This document shows, piece by piece, positions 11,101 to 20,442 of a stretch of DNA of 64,000 nt; position 1 is the stretch's first letter, and every line of letters begins with the position of its first letter. The notes under the pieces were generated by a model. The model was not told the DNA's origin. It saw only the letters and a list, made by a program, of their open reading frames with translations, and did not search any database. The stretch spans positions 11,656,001 through 11,720,000 of the forward strand of contig CM060734.1 of assembly GCA_030704615.1 (NCBI GenBank). Reading direction: 5' to 3'. Position numbers and translations under genes: made by a program. Origin of the DNA: Takakia lepidozioides (Eukaryota; Streptophyta; Takakiopsida; Takakiales; Takakiaceae).

Positions 11101-11251
11101 CTAGCTTAGGGATCCGATTACAAAAACTTGTATTGTACAAAAATTTGTTATAAAGGAAATGGGTTCCAAATGTTGTGCGTCCTATTTTGTTTGGAATGGT
11201 GATGCATGGTATGGTTGGCTAGTGTGTAGAATGCATGCTAGCTTATAAAAG
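11101..11251 (+). other. Unassigned sequence where the 3' LTR of element 2 should be
   Basis: This A/T-leaning stretch has no match to the LTR at 5734-6459 and no gene. It ends in a TATAAAA-like box directly before element 1 coding sequence resumes at 11252. It may be the scar of a deletion that removed the 3' LTR. Confidence 0.4.
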
Positions 11252-13084
11252 TGGAGCATGCTGGGGCTTGGAGCGGTGCTCACACAGGTGGATGATGAGG
11301 GAAGAGAGTTCATAGTGGCTTATGCTAGCCGCTCGAACAACGCTGCAGAGTCTAAGTATAGCTCATATGAGGGAGAATGCTTAGCTGCAGTGTGGGCCGT
11401 GGCACACTTCAGGTGCTATCTATACGACAATATCTTCACCCTTGTCACGGATCACTAACCACTCAAGTGGTTGATGGAGTCAGACAAGCTTACGGGGAAG
11501 CTTGCACGATGGGCACTCATCCTTCAAGAGTATGACTTTCAGGTTGTGCATCGACCGGGTTTGGTCAATCGGGATGTAGATGGGTTGAGTCGCAATCCAT
11601 GCACGAGCCAACAGAATGATACTGGAGCTCGGTGGCATGGTGAGACGGACGAGGAGATAGTGCCCGGATGGCATGCATCTACATTTCTGTGTATCTTGGC
11701 AGCGGAAGGCCAGGTTGGACCTACAACAAGGATGACTGTAGACCGAGTGTCTAAGGACCCTGAGGCCAGCAATGAGCAAGGTGGCGCCAAAGATATACAT
11801 GAGGATTCAGCTGTGTTGGACTACCTCCGCACTGGAGACACGGCAGCCACTGTGACTGCCAAGGAGAGGGATCGGATCCTACAACGAGCCAAGAGGTTCA
11901 AGTGGGAGGGGACACACCTGCTCCGAGTGTGGGAGGATGGTCGAGTGAGGATTGTGCCTCACCCAACACAGCGGGCACGGTTAGTGTGGCATGCCCATGA
12001 GGAGTTGGGGCATTTTGGGGTGCGACGCACTCATAGTCTACTGCAGGGGCAGTATTGGTGGCGTGGTATGCACACAGAGGTGCAACAATTTGTGGCTAGG
12101 TGCATGGTGTGTGACAGGGTGCGTGCTTCATTCAACGCCTCTACTCCACAATTGCACCCTCTTCTGATCATGGGATTGGGCTACAGGTGGAGTCTTGACT
12201 TCGTAGGGCTGTTGTCACTGACCATGCGCCACAACAAGTACGTATTGGTGATGGTGGAGCACTTCTCCAAGTGGATCGAGTTGGTTCCATTGCCTGATAA
12301 GGCTAGTGAGGGAGCTGCGTATGCATTCTTGGATTGTGTACTTAGCCGATTCGGTGCTCCAGCTGAGGTACTCACGGACCAAGAGAGAGAGTCCTTGGGG
12401 GAGTTTCAGGCGTTGTGTGACAAGGCCTTGGTAGACCACCGCACCACTTCTCGGGATCATCCTGAGGCCGATGGCCTGGCAGAGAGGGTTGTTCAGACAG
12501 TGAAGAGGGGTTTGCGCAAGTATGGCTTGCAGAAGGGACACTTAGGAGATTGGGAACTTCAGTTACCTTGGTTAGCCATGGGCTATAGGTTCAGCAAGCA
12601 TCACTTGCCTCCTTCTCACCATACTTTCTTCTCTTTGGCCGAGAGCCGGATTTGCCTGCATCCATTCGTAGAGAAGCTGCTACAGTTCTCAACCTTGACA
12701 ATCCGGATATGTGGGCACGTGCATGTGATCAGCGTGCAGAGTTGTTCAAGAAAGTCATGCCCATGGCTTTCGAGAACCTTACCATTGCACAACATCATGA
12801 TACGTTGAGGTATGCTATCATACGTGGTGGGGGCTATCGTCCTGGGGTTCGGAGATTTAACCCTGGTGACTATGTTTATCTGCAGCAGACTGCTCCTACG
12901 ACCTTGGATGTGACTGCAGGACGTACTATTTTGAGGGTTCGAGAGGTGTTGCCCTCAGGAGTCCTGATCTTGGAGGGTCGGGATGGCATGATTTGGAAGG
13001 ACCATGTGCATAAATGCGCGCCATGTCACCTTCCAAATGTTGATGGAAGGGTTGACCCAAACCTGACAGTGGTACCCGCAAGCC
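11252..13084 (+). pseudogene. Element 1 RNase H and integrase (second half)
   Basis: Host coding sequence resumes with RNase H phrases GLGAVLTQVDDEGREF and YEGECLAAVWAV, then ends the RNase H in VHRPGLVNRDVDGLSR. The integrase starts with an H2C2 zinc finger (H-AHEELGHFGVRRTH...CMVC, about 11989-12114). The DDE core follows: SLDFVG near 12193, LTDQ near 12370 and ADGLAERVVQTVK near 12468-12506. The usual acidic and spacing pattern is kept. A C-terminal region with GDYVYLQQTAP (about 12866) and a strand-rich tail leads into the PHD module. A TAA at 11457-11459 and frameshifts near 12600-12660 break the frame. Confidence 0.85.
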
Positions 13085-13195
13085 ACCATGCTGGTGTGTG
13101 ATCAATGCTCTAGAGGTTGGCATATGGGATGCTTGACTCCACCTCTTGAGATGGTTCCTGATGGGGATTGGTTATGTCCGCATTGCATTGGATAG
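13085..13195 (+). pseudogene. PHD-finger remnant at the integrase C-terminus of element 1
   Basis: The frame reads MLVCDQCSRGWHMGC and, about 15 codons later, WLCPHC, then a stop at 13193-13195. This is the second half of a Cys4-His-Cys3 PHD finger, with the hallmark Trp two residues before the last CxxC pair. Compared with the copy at 32609-32749, about 35 bases holding the first CxxC pair are deleted here, and the frame differs from that of the integrase. A PHD finger reads histone H3 tails, so its place at the end of the integrase matches that of a chromodomain in chromoviruses. Confidence 0.75.
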
Positions 13196-13452
13196 TGGGA
13201 GTGGATACAACCATGGAAGGCTAACAAGAAATGCAAGGCCAAGCTACTAGGAGACCAACACACGAGATCCTGACTCAAGTTCACAGATTGCAAGACGGCG
13301 ACTAACGATGGGGTTGCTCTTGTACCCGGCCTCTTGGTCTATAGAGTTTGAGTACAATAGGGACAATGATAGAGGACTTAGTACGGCTGTGGCTATTATA
13401 TCTTGTAGCTATCTGGAGTTAGAGGGACCTAACCACCAGCTAGGGGGGCGAT
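13196..13452 (+). other. 3' untranslated region and polypurine tract of element 1
   Basis: This region is shared with the other copies at 32753-33007 and about 48660-48749. It ends in the purine tract TAGGGGGGCGAT (13441-13452), which directly precedes the LTR-like start TGTGGT in all three copies. Confidence 0.7.
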
Positions 13453-13537
13453 TGTGGTATAGCTTTCTAGGATTATGTGCTTAGATTGTGTGGTGGACAG
13501 CGATGTATGTTGTGGCACGATGCTTAGGTGCACGACA
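13453..13537 (+). repeat. Shortened 3' LTR of element 1
   Basis: The unit starts TGTGGTATAG and ends GTGCACGACA, giving TG...CA ends. It corresponds to the start and end of the LTR copies at 33008-33554 and 48750-49398, but the core is missing, so only about 85 bp remain. Confidence 0.6.
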
Positions 13538-14650
13538 ACTCGTGTATTCCATCAATCTGCAACCCATCAAAAACTAAGGCTTGCATGGCTTTAAGAATTA
13601 CTACAGCAAGGACATTTGTTTGTTTTCCAAGTTCTTGCATAAGATGCACCAACCAACATTGCATTGTGAGACGCTCACTCACTATACTCCACAGCGTCCA
13701 GGGAAGGTCTGTTCAGTACAAACAAAATTTGTTACGTTGTGGGAGTTGCTGCAAACCATGAATCTGAGTTGGAAACGTTGTGTGTTTGTCACCTAGAGCG
13801 ATGAAGACGAGTGGCACTTAAAATCAGACTGTGTTCGGTACGCCACAAATTTCTTACTGTTTGGATATAGGCCCCAACTCCAAATTGGTTGCTAACCACC
13901 TTCTCCCCTTATGGTGTCGTATGTGCTCATGGAGCAAGGAGGGACTGCTTGTTCATTGCACTTTTTTGTTTTCTCTTGCCCTGCCCTCCTATGTCAATCT
14001 TCCCCCCCTCCTCTGGATTATCCAGGTTGTGCACTGGTCTATATCCAAGGTTTCCATCAAGGCTGCAAAGATGGATGAGTGCATTGCCTCTTTCTCACAA
14101 TTGCAGAGTGTGGCAAGGGCATGCTTTAGCTTGTGTACTGGGTGGCTATCATTGCACAATCCCTCCCATTGTCTTCTGTCCCTCTCTACTGCTTGATCAT
14201 GTGTTTTGTGAATGCTACTTGATATGTTCTTATGTATCACCTCAGTCTGCATGTCTATTGTCACAACTCTTCCAACTTATACTGAGATTGGACATTGCTC
14301 ACCCTTGGCCCAACTTCACAACAAAGTCCATGACGAATTCCACTGTAGCCAACAACCTAGATCATCATCACAACACGTACATGATCGTTCAAATTTCTAT
14401 GCAATCACTTCCAACCATGGAAGTTCGCAATGCAAAGTTGTCGGTCTCATGCGAGTCTGCTGCAGGTAATTGCCTGTTTCCCATTCCCTTCAAAGCTGTT
14501 ATTCACATGTCATACATATATCCGACTGCCCATAATTTTCCTATATGATTCAAGGTCCCTCCTTGATGGGAATGTGCCTTGAAATACTCCCGCTCAAATT
14601 GGAGGAACATTCTGCAGATTGGATGAAAATTCTGAGCCATTCTTCTCGTT
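13538..14650. other. Intergenic, no gene recognised
   Basis: A 219-codon open frame (13889-14548, +) exists, but its translation is Cys/Leu/Ser-rich, matches no family I recognise, and overlaps other open frames equally well. I see no splice-linked exons, repeats or RNA genes here. Confidence 0.4.
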
Positions 14651-14653
14651 CGG

Positions 14654-15245
14654 GAAAGCCCCTGCCCGCGGGCCTTCCACGATTTTCGGGGTGCCAGCCT
14701 CGGGCTAAGGGCCAACTTCCATGTATCGGCAATCGGCCAAGTTGGCACTAGATGACAAAAATGACGACTTGCTTCCATGCGTGAATTTTAGCCGTCGCCC
14801 AGATATCGGTGACCGACATTGGTGAGCGCAATACCTGGGAATTTGGCGCCAGAGTTCATGGCCGATATCGGTACTTGCTTTTCACCTGTTGTACTGGGTT
14901 ACCATGTCTCTTCTACCTGCTGTGAAGGTCACATTTGTGCACATTGCTCATTATTGCTCGTCTCTCTTGACTCGGACATCGCTCTTGCGGGACCACCCTT
15001 TGCCAAGTGACCGGCTCAATTGGTCCTGGCCTTGGACAACGATGCACACCTGTTGCCCGATTGCCTTTTAACCCTATGCACATAAAAACAACCATCCATG
15101 CCACCAGTCGGCCATGCTCCACCGACGTCGGCAAACTTTGGATAACTTGGCCGATTTGGCCGAGACATGGAAGTTGGCCCTAACGCCCTCGGCAGCCCTT
15201 AAATCGTGGAATGCCCTCGAGCATGGGCCTTCCCCTACGCGTAAA
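14654..15245. mobile_element. Fold-back / inverted-repeat element
   Basis: A segment of about 90 bases at 14654-14745 reappears reversed at about 15145-15240. Both arms share CTTCCACGATTT and GGCCAACTTCCATGT, with about 75-80% identity in between. The arms enclose about 400 bp without a gene. The layout is that of a fold-back or MITE-like DNA transposon. No clear target duplication was found. Confidence 0.6.
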
Positions 15246-15874
15246 AGTCTCATCATACTCGCTCTAAGTTAATGCAGGAATTTAGAATAAGTTTGCATTG
15301 ATGGATCATGCAGACCTGTCAAAATGGAGGGCGGGTCCGCCCTTCAAATCTCAACCATGAATGTGGTGCGCTTGATTGTGTGACTTGCATAGTGAGAAAT
15401 GGAACATGTTCGTGGTGGGACTCCAAGAGCAAGAAAGGTTGAATAACTTTAGCCTAAGGAAGAACTTGGTTGGTGCTGACCCCAGTTAAGATCTCATAAG
15501 GTTGAGAAATGAAGGCACGGGATTGGCCGGCACCCAAGTGTGGTCACAATTTGGTCAGAAGACTTACAGCGCAGCAGCGAGGTGCTTTCTAGGGATTTTT
15601 TTTTCTCGGGAGGGAACCGTGCTGGGTGGTCGGCCACCCAATACATGTGTGTGCAACCCGGGGCATGGCTGCTGGCTCGGTCATCTGCACCTCTGATTGT
15701 CCTGGGGAGATTAGGAGGACCCATTTGCTGGGCAGGCCAGGAATTGGAAGCTTCGGGTGGTGGTGGGATAGTGTGGGAGAAGAGGGTGCGTGTGGAGGGA
15801 TGTGCGTGGTGGGCTAGCTGAGATTTGGAAAGGTTTGTTAAGCTCCAGATTGAGGGTGGGGAAGGCCTCCCACA
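15246..15874 (+). other. 5' flank of the CCDC25-like gene
   Basis: No separate gene is seen here. The region must contain the promoter and 5' leader of the gene that starts at 15875. I do not see a convincing TATA box. The open frames at 15502-15817 lack any recognisable domain. Confidence 0.4.
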
Positions 15875-17125
15875 ATGGTTTACTATTTCAAGGCCAGGCC
15901 TGAGGCAGGCGACTACACCATCTACATGGGTCTGGACAAACATGAGAACGAAGACCTCATCAAGTACGGCTGGCCCGAAGATATCTGGTAAGAATGATGC
16001 GTTCACCCTAGAACTTGCAAATAGTTTTTTCGGTGCTTGTCTGTTTTCCTTGTTGGGATGCTTTTTTCTTTGCATGAGATGTAGGGAGCTCGCTGAAGAT
16101 CTGCCTTATCTAAGCGTAGATCAATTTCTGTGTGAGAGGGTGGCAAGAACTGAAACAGCAATGGAGTATGCGATGACTGTAGATTGATTTCTGTGTGAGA
16201 GGACGGCAAGAACTGAAGCAACAATATGGGTATGCGGTAAATGTATGTGGTCCAGGTTAGGGCATTATGTGGGTTCAATTTGGTTCATGCGGAACAAAAT
16301 TAATTAACATCCTGCGCTAGATAGTCATAGAGATTGAAGCTGATGTGGTCCACGCCGAAGGAGACACAGAGAGAAGTATGGGGGAACTCGAAGTTCTACC
16401 TTTGACAGGATGGTTAACGGATCGAGGAACCTTAGAGGGGGGGAAATTTTCCAGGAGGCGATGCAGAAAGTAAATGGTTGTTGGTTTTTGGGAGAAGGGG
16501 TTGGGAGAACAATAGAAAATGGGATTGGGTGGATGCAACGAAGTATTTCTGTGTAGTACGACGTCAAGAGGTATTCTGGAAAAAGAGACGAGGTCTTAAT
16601 ACTCTTGTCTTCTCAAGGAGATGGGAAGTGGAGAGTGTGTTTTGTGATAAAGAGGGACAAGAGAACTTGTATTGAAAGAGGGGTTATGTTACTGCAGAAT
16701 CTAATAACCTTTTCTGAAGGTGGAAGGTAGGTCTGGAGTCCAAGCTCCAGGACAAACAGGGAGCTAGATGGAATGTGAATAGGGATCTTGGGAAAAGGGA
16801 AAGAATAAGCAGACTTTCAGAGACTTTTGGAGATTGCTTCTCATAGGAGAGAGAATGTACTCAGAAGACTTTGTTTGCTGTTGCCTTGTGGCCATAGACC
16901 CCCTCACCCAGTTTGGATGGAAACATAGGGAATAGGCACTACCTTTTTGAGGGGCTCGCTCCAGTAGTGTGACTTACCTTGATACAAACCATTAGCTTGG
17001 GCTTTCCAGACTCTAGAAAGCCCTCCACACAAACATTAATCTGATGTGTGTCAGCAGCCCCAAAGTTATAGCCCAACAGGGCCAGGGCTTTAGGCTCAGC
17101 CTCAAGATTTTGAAAGTTGGTGAGC

Positions 17126-17160
<35 letters not shown>

Positions 17161-19057
17161 GAAGAAAGGAATGCAGAGTTTTGTTTGTGGGTTAAGTGCA
17201 GCAAGGAGCTTGGACTTGTACTCAGGCAGGAATAATGGGACAAAGAGATTCATAGGAATCAGGGGGGAAGATAGGAACATGAATGGAACAGAAAATGAAA
17301 GAAACCGTACTGTATTTGTGTATACTCTGAAGGTGAAAGCCCAGATGCCTATATTTATGACACTTGAGAGAATTGGTGTCATGGGAAAACGGTGCAGGTT
17401 CCATGTTGATAAGCTGTCATCAGCCCATGTTTACTTAAGGATGCAGAAGGGTCAAACAATGGAGAGCATCACACTGGAGCTCTTGGAGGATTGTGCACAG
17501 CTTGTGAAGGCCAATTCGATTCAAGGTCTGTTGTCATGAGACCTAGAAGCTACACTGCTTTGTCAGAGTCCTCCACTACATCTTTGGAGCAGCCATAAAC
17601 ATTTTCCTAAAACTAAAAGTGAGAATGTTGGTTTTGCTGGTTGTGTATTGTCTCCGGGGAGTGGTGATTTGGTAGTCACAGATACCCATAGAAAATTAAT
17701 TTTGCGTCACAACTGAGAGGTCTCATCTTTGTTGGGAGTCTGCACCTGAATTTGCTTGAAGGACAAGAGAGAGAGGCTAATTGAGTTGTAGGTGGTTGTC
17801 TGTAGGCAACAAACTCAATAATCTCGATGTTGTCTATACACCTTGGTTCAATCTAAGGAAGACTCCAAGCATGGACGTTGGCCAAGTTGGATTTCACAAC
17901 TCTAAGCTTGTAAGAGCTTTGGGCCCATCCAATTCTAGTTCTTAGTGTGTGATAGAAACAGGGAAGCGGCTCCTTGGATGTATTTGTGGAAGAATGAGTC
18001 GGGTGGTCAAAGAGCTCAGGGTTCTATTTATGTCTGAATGATGGTCCCCATATTGAATTATACTGGCTGGTTGTTGTTGCACTGAAAATAAGGGGTAGCC
18101 AAGATTCCACCAAGTGTATGGAAACTGCATAGAAATCACCTTTCTAGCAAGTTTTCTAATGTCTCTCGCAGCTGCTGTCTGTTTGCAGGTGCGCACAGTA
18201 AGGGTAGAGAAGCGTACCAATGAGATTGTCAACAGACTGAACAAGACCAAGGTCGAAAGGACACCGGATTTGAAGGGTATTTCCCTGTCCATAAAGGGAT
18301 ACAGGAATCCACTCATCCCAGCTCCTGTATTCTAAGTGTTACATGGTGCCCCATTGAGCTGTATATATGAAGGACTTGCCAACTGATAGTTGTAAATTGG
18401 CCAATTGTGGTGAAGTAACAAGTCTTGATATCAATGCTTGCATTAGTCTTGTCTTTGCAGATGAACTTGGTTTGTTTCTCAGAAAACTGTTGATTTTAAT
18501 TGACATTTTGTTTGCAGCTGAGAGGGAATTATACAATGCTGCGGAGAGAGCAGAGAGAAAGGCTCAAACTCGAGACAAGGTTCACATCTTATTAACTTCC
18601 ATTATCTTGGATTAGTGAGGGTTTAGGGTTTTGGAGTGAAACCTATAATGGGTTGGGCCTATGTTGCAGCTTCTGTAGTCAGAGGTACTCATCACAGCTG
18701 TCTGCTAATGCCTTTAGGGAGTGGAAGGGAGAGTCTTCATGCTGACAATTTACAGAGCAGTTTCAGTTGGGGGATGGGGGAGGCCATATGGCTCCTGCTC
18801 CTGGTTTTCCTATTGTGATATGTTTGACAATGGAGCAAACATAACAGTCTGAGTGGCATAAAATCATTATGTACTAATACCGTCGGAGCTGTTGTTTGCT
18901 GCAGAAACGGCGGGAAGAGATAGAGCGTCTTGAGAAGGAGAAGCAGGCTGAGGTGCGGAGCTACAAGGGGCTTATGGTGTCAGAGAAGATGACGTCTAAC
19001 AAGGACATTGCCTCCAAGGGAAAATCCCTGGCGGAGTTGGAAGAGGATTTCATGTGA
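15875..19057 (+). CDS. CCDC25: CCDC25-like protein (NFACT-R domain)
   Basis: Six exons join in phase with GT-AG introns: 15875-15987, 17398-17525, 17806-17909, 18189-18276, 18518-18579 and 18905-19057. Together they make a 215-residue protein, close to the usual 205-220 of this family. The start MVYYFKAR... and the phrases [21 protein letters not shown] and [12 protein letters not shown] form the NFACT-R (DUF814) domain. VVYTPW and DVGQVGFH follow. The C-terminal third is a charged coiled coil with RAERKAQ and [15 protein letters not shown], ending in EEDFM. NFACT-R proteins are linked to ribosome-associated and nucleic-acid-binding functions. Animal CCDC25 has been reported as a membrane DNA sensor, but the plant role is not established. 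The first intron is long (1.4 kb) and holds a GA microsatellite. No break is seen, so the gene looks functional. Confidence 0.93.
17129..17157. repeat. (GA)n microsatellite
   Basis: About 14 uninterrupted GA dinucleotides lie in intron 1 of the CCDC25-like gene. Confidence 0.95.
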
Positions 19058-20441
19058 ATTGTCTGCATTCATCCTTTGGGCTTGGCAACAGAATGGAGTG
19101 GGGTTGTCAGAAGATGTACTCAATGTTACATCACTAAAAGGGAATGACAAATCAAATGTTCTCCAGTGTGGTTGAAGTTGGGTACCCAATGTATTTTCAC
19201 AAGCATCAGTACAATTTCCTGATGTTTCGGCTAGCCCTCAGCAGTTTTGCTTGTTGTTCCATATGTCTGAAACAGATTCACATCTTGCCTCAAACACCTA
19301 GGGATTGGTGCCCTGTCTTGGGAAGTTACAATTAGTTTGTAATTGGCACAGACTTATAAATCAGGATTTCGAGGCTAGGCTCACCAGGCCAGGAGACGCC
19401 CACAATAGAATTGAAGATTCACATATTTTTCCACAGGTTATGCCCAGAAAAGTGGGAAACCTGATCATAGAATCCAGAATATTCATGATACCAGGTCAAT
19501 CATTGAGTGCAAAGCTTGTTGTGTTTCACTGGTTGCCGTCATGTCTGCCAAATATCTATTTCCCTTGGTGTGTGTTGGGAATTCTGGACAAGACATGCCA
19601 TCTTGTGAAGAAGTGTGAAGCTGAGCTTTCAAGCCCCTCTCTGCCAGCCAGCAAATTGTAATGAAACAAGGATAATAGAAAGTAAGGCAAGGTTGTTTGA
19701 AAGGCAAACTGGCCGTTGATTGGAAGCAAAGAGTAGAAGGGCATGTTCTTGTTTTTGGTAGATGAGAAGGCTATGACATGGTAGGGTTTGGAGTTTGGAG
19801 CACCAAGACCATTGGCAACTTTATGACAAAAAATTTGTAAGTAGAAGTATAGCCATGGGGTTCCATAGAGTTCATAGTGAGTATGTAGTGGAAATTGTTG
19901 CAAGGTGGTGATGCCTAGAGTAGAGTTGGAATTCGAATAGCCCAGGGGGGTCCAAGTGGATATCGGCAACTATGAGTTAGAGTTAGAGTTTGAAGTCATT
20001 GCTTGGTTTTGGAATTGGTCATAGGCTTAGTGCATGTTTCTCTATAGCACAAATAATTGGTATATGGGACTTCATGTTAGAAATCGCCTCTCATTTTACA
20101 ATAATAGGGTCATGAACGCAAGCGTGCGAGAAGGACGGTGGGCCCCTCGTCCGGACGAGGGGCGCCCCCCCCACCCGCGCCCACCCGCCCGCCGCTGCCG
20201 CGGCTGCCCCCCCCCCTGGGCTCCGTCCACCGGCCTGTCTGCTGCGGCCGCTCCGCTGCGGCTAGTCCGCTCCCTCTAGTCCGCGTGTCCGCCCGCCCGC
20301 AAGATCTGGGCCGTCCACGACGAATCCCATCGCAGCCCTCCAATTTAGGGCCTTATCTCTGCCGCCTGCCATCTGCCACCAGCTGTAAACGTGGGTCCTG
20401 TTTCTCCGTGCACGTTCTCCATCGTGTCCTGCGGCGCTTTC
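19058..20441. other. 3' flank and intergenic region with GC-rich island
   Basis: 19058 to about 20100 holds the 3' end of the CCDC25-like gene and no further gene. From about 20120 to 20340 the base composition switches to strongly C/G-rich, including C7-C9 runs. The open frames there are compositional artefacts. The island may mark the left part of the MULE that follows. Confidence 0.4.
20142..20163. repeat. Perfect 22-bp palindrome
   Basis: GCCCCTCGTCC is followed directly by its exact reverse complement, with no spacer. It sits at the edge of the GC-rich island. Its function is unknown. Confidence 0.85.
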
Positions 20442-20442
20442 G

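Larger units (their letters stand above)
5734..11251 (+). mobile_element. Element 2: chromodomain Ty3/gypsy element nested in element 1
   Basis: The element begins with a 726-bp 5' LTR followed by a tRNA-Met-type primer binding site. It then encodes gag, protease, RT, RNase H, integrase and a C-terminal chromodomain, and reaches a polypurine tract at 11067-11079, so it is a chromovirus. It sits exactly between the RT and RNase H of element 1. Host sequence stops at 5733 and resumes at 11252, with about six host bases missing compared with what the coding frame demands. No 3' LTR is present. About 170 bases of unrelated sequence lie between the polypurine tract and the host. Many frameshifts and stops make it non-autonomous. 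A solo LTR of the same family lies at 41231-41954. Confidence 0.9.
1048..13537 (+). mobile_element. Element 1: Ty3/gypsy retrotransposon with methyltransferase and PHD finger
   Basis: The domain order on the + strand is gag with CCHC knuckles, aspartic protease, cytosine-5 DNA methyltransferase, reverse transcriptase, RNase H, H2C2-DDE integrase, PHD-finger remnant, polypurine tract and a short LTR remnant. Element 2 is inserted between RT and RNase H at 5734-11251. The RT-RNase H-integrase order is the gypsy one. The body is broken by several frameshifts and stops, so this copy is dead. A 5' LTR is not visible. A second copy of the 3' half lies at 29861-33554, and a third relic of the 3' end and LTR at 48660-49398, so this is a real family and not a chance juxtaposition. 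Confidence 0.85.

Noticed and set aside
11080-11251. A short 3' LTR of element 2 beginning TGCATGC
   Set aside because: It has no similarity to the 5' LTR next to the primer site or to the solo LTR with target duplication at 41231-41954.
13889-14548. A 219-codon open frame as a novel gene
   Set aside because: Biased composition, no recognisable motif, no splice or promoter context, and other frames in the same stretch are equally open.
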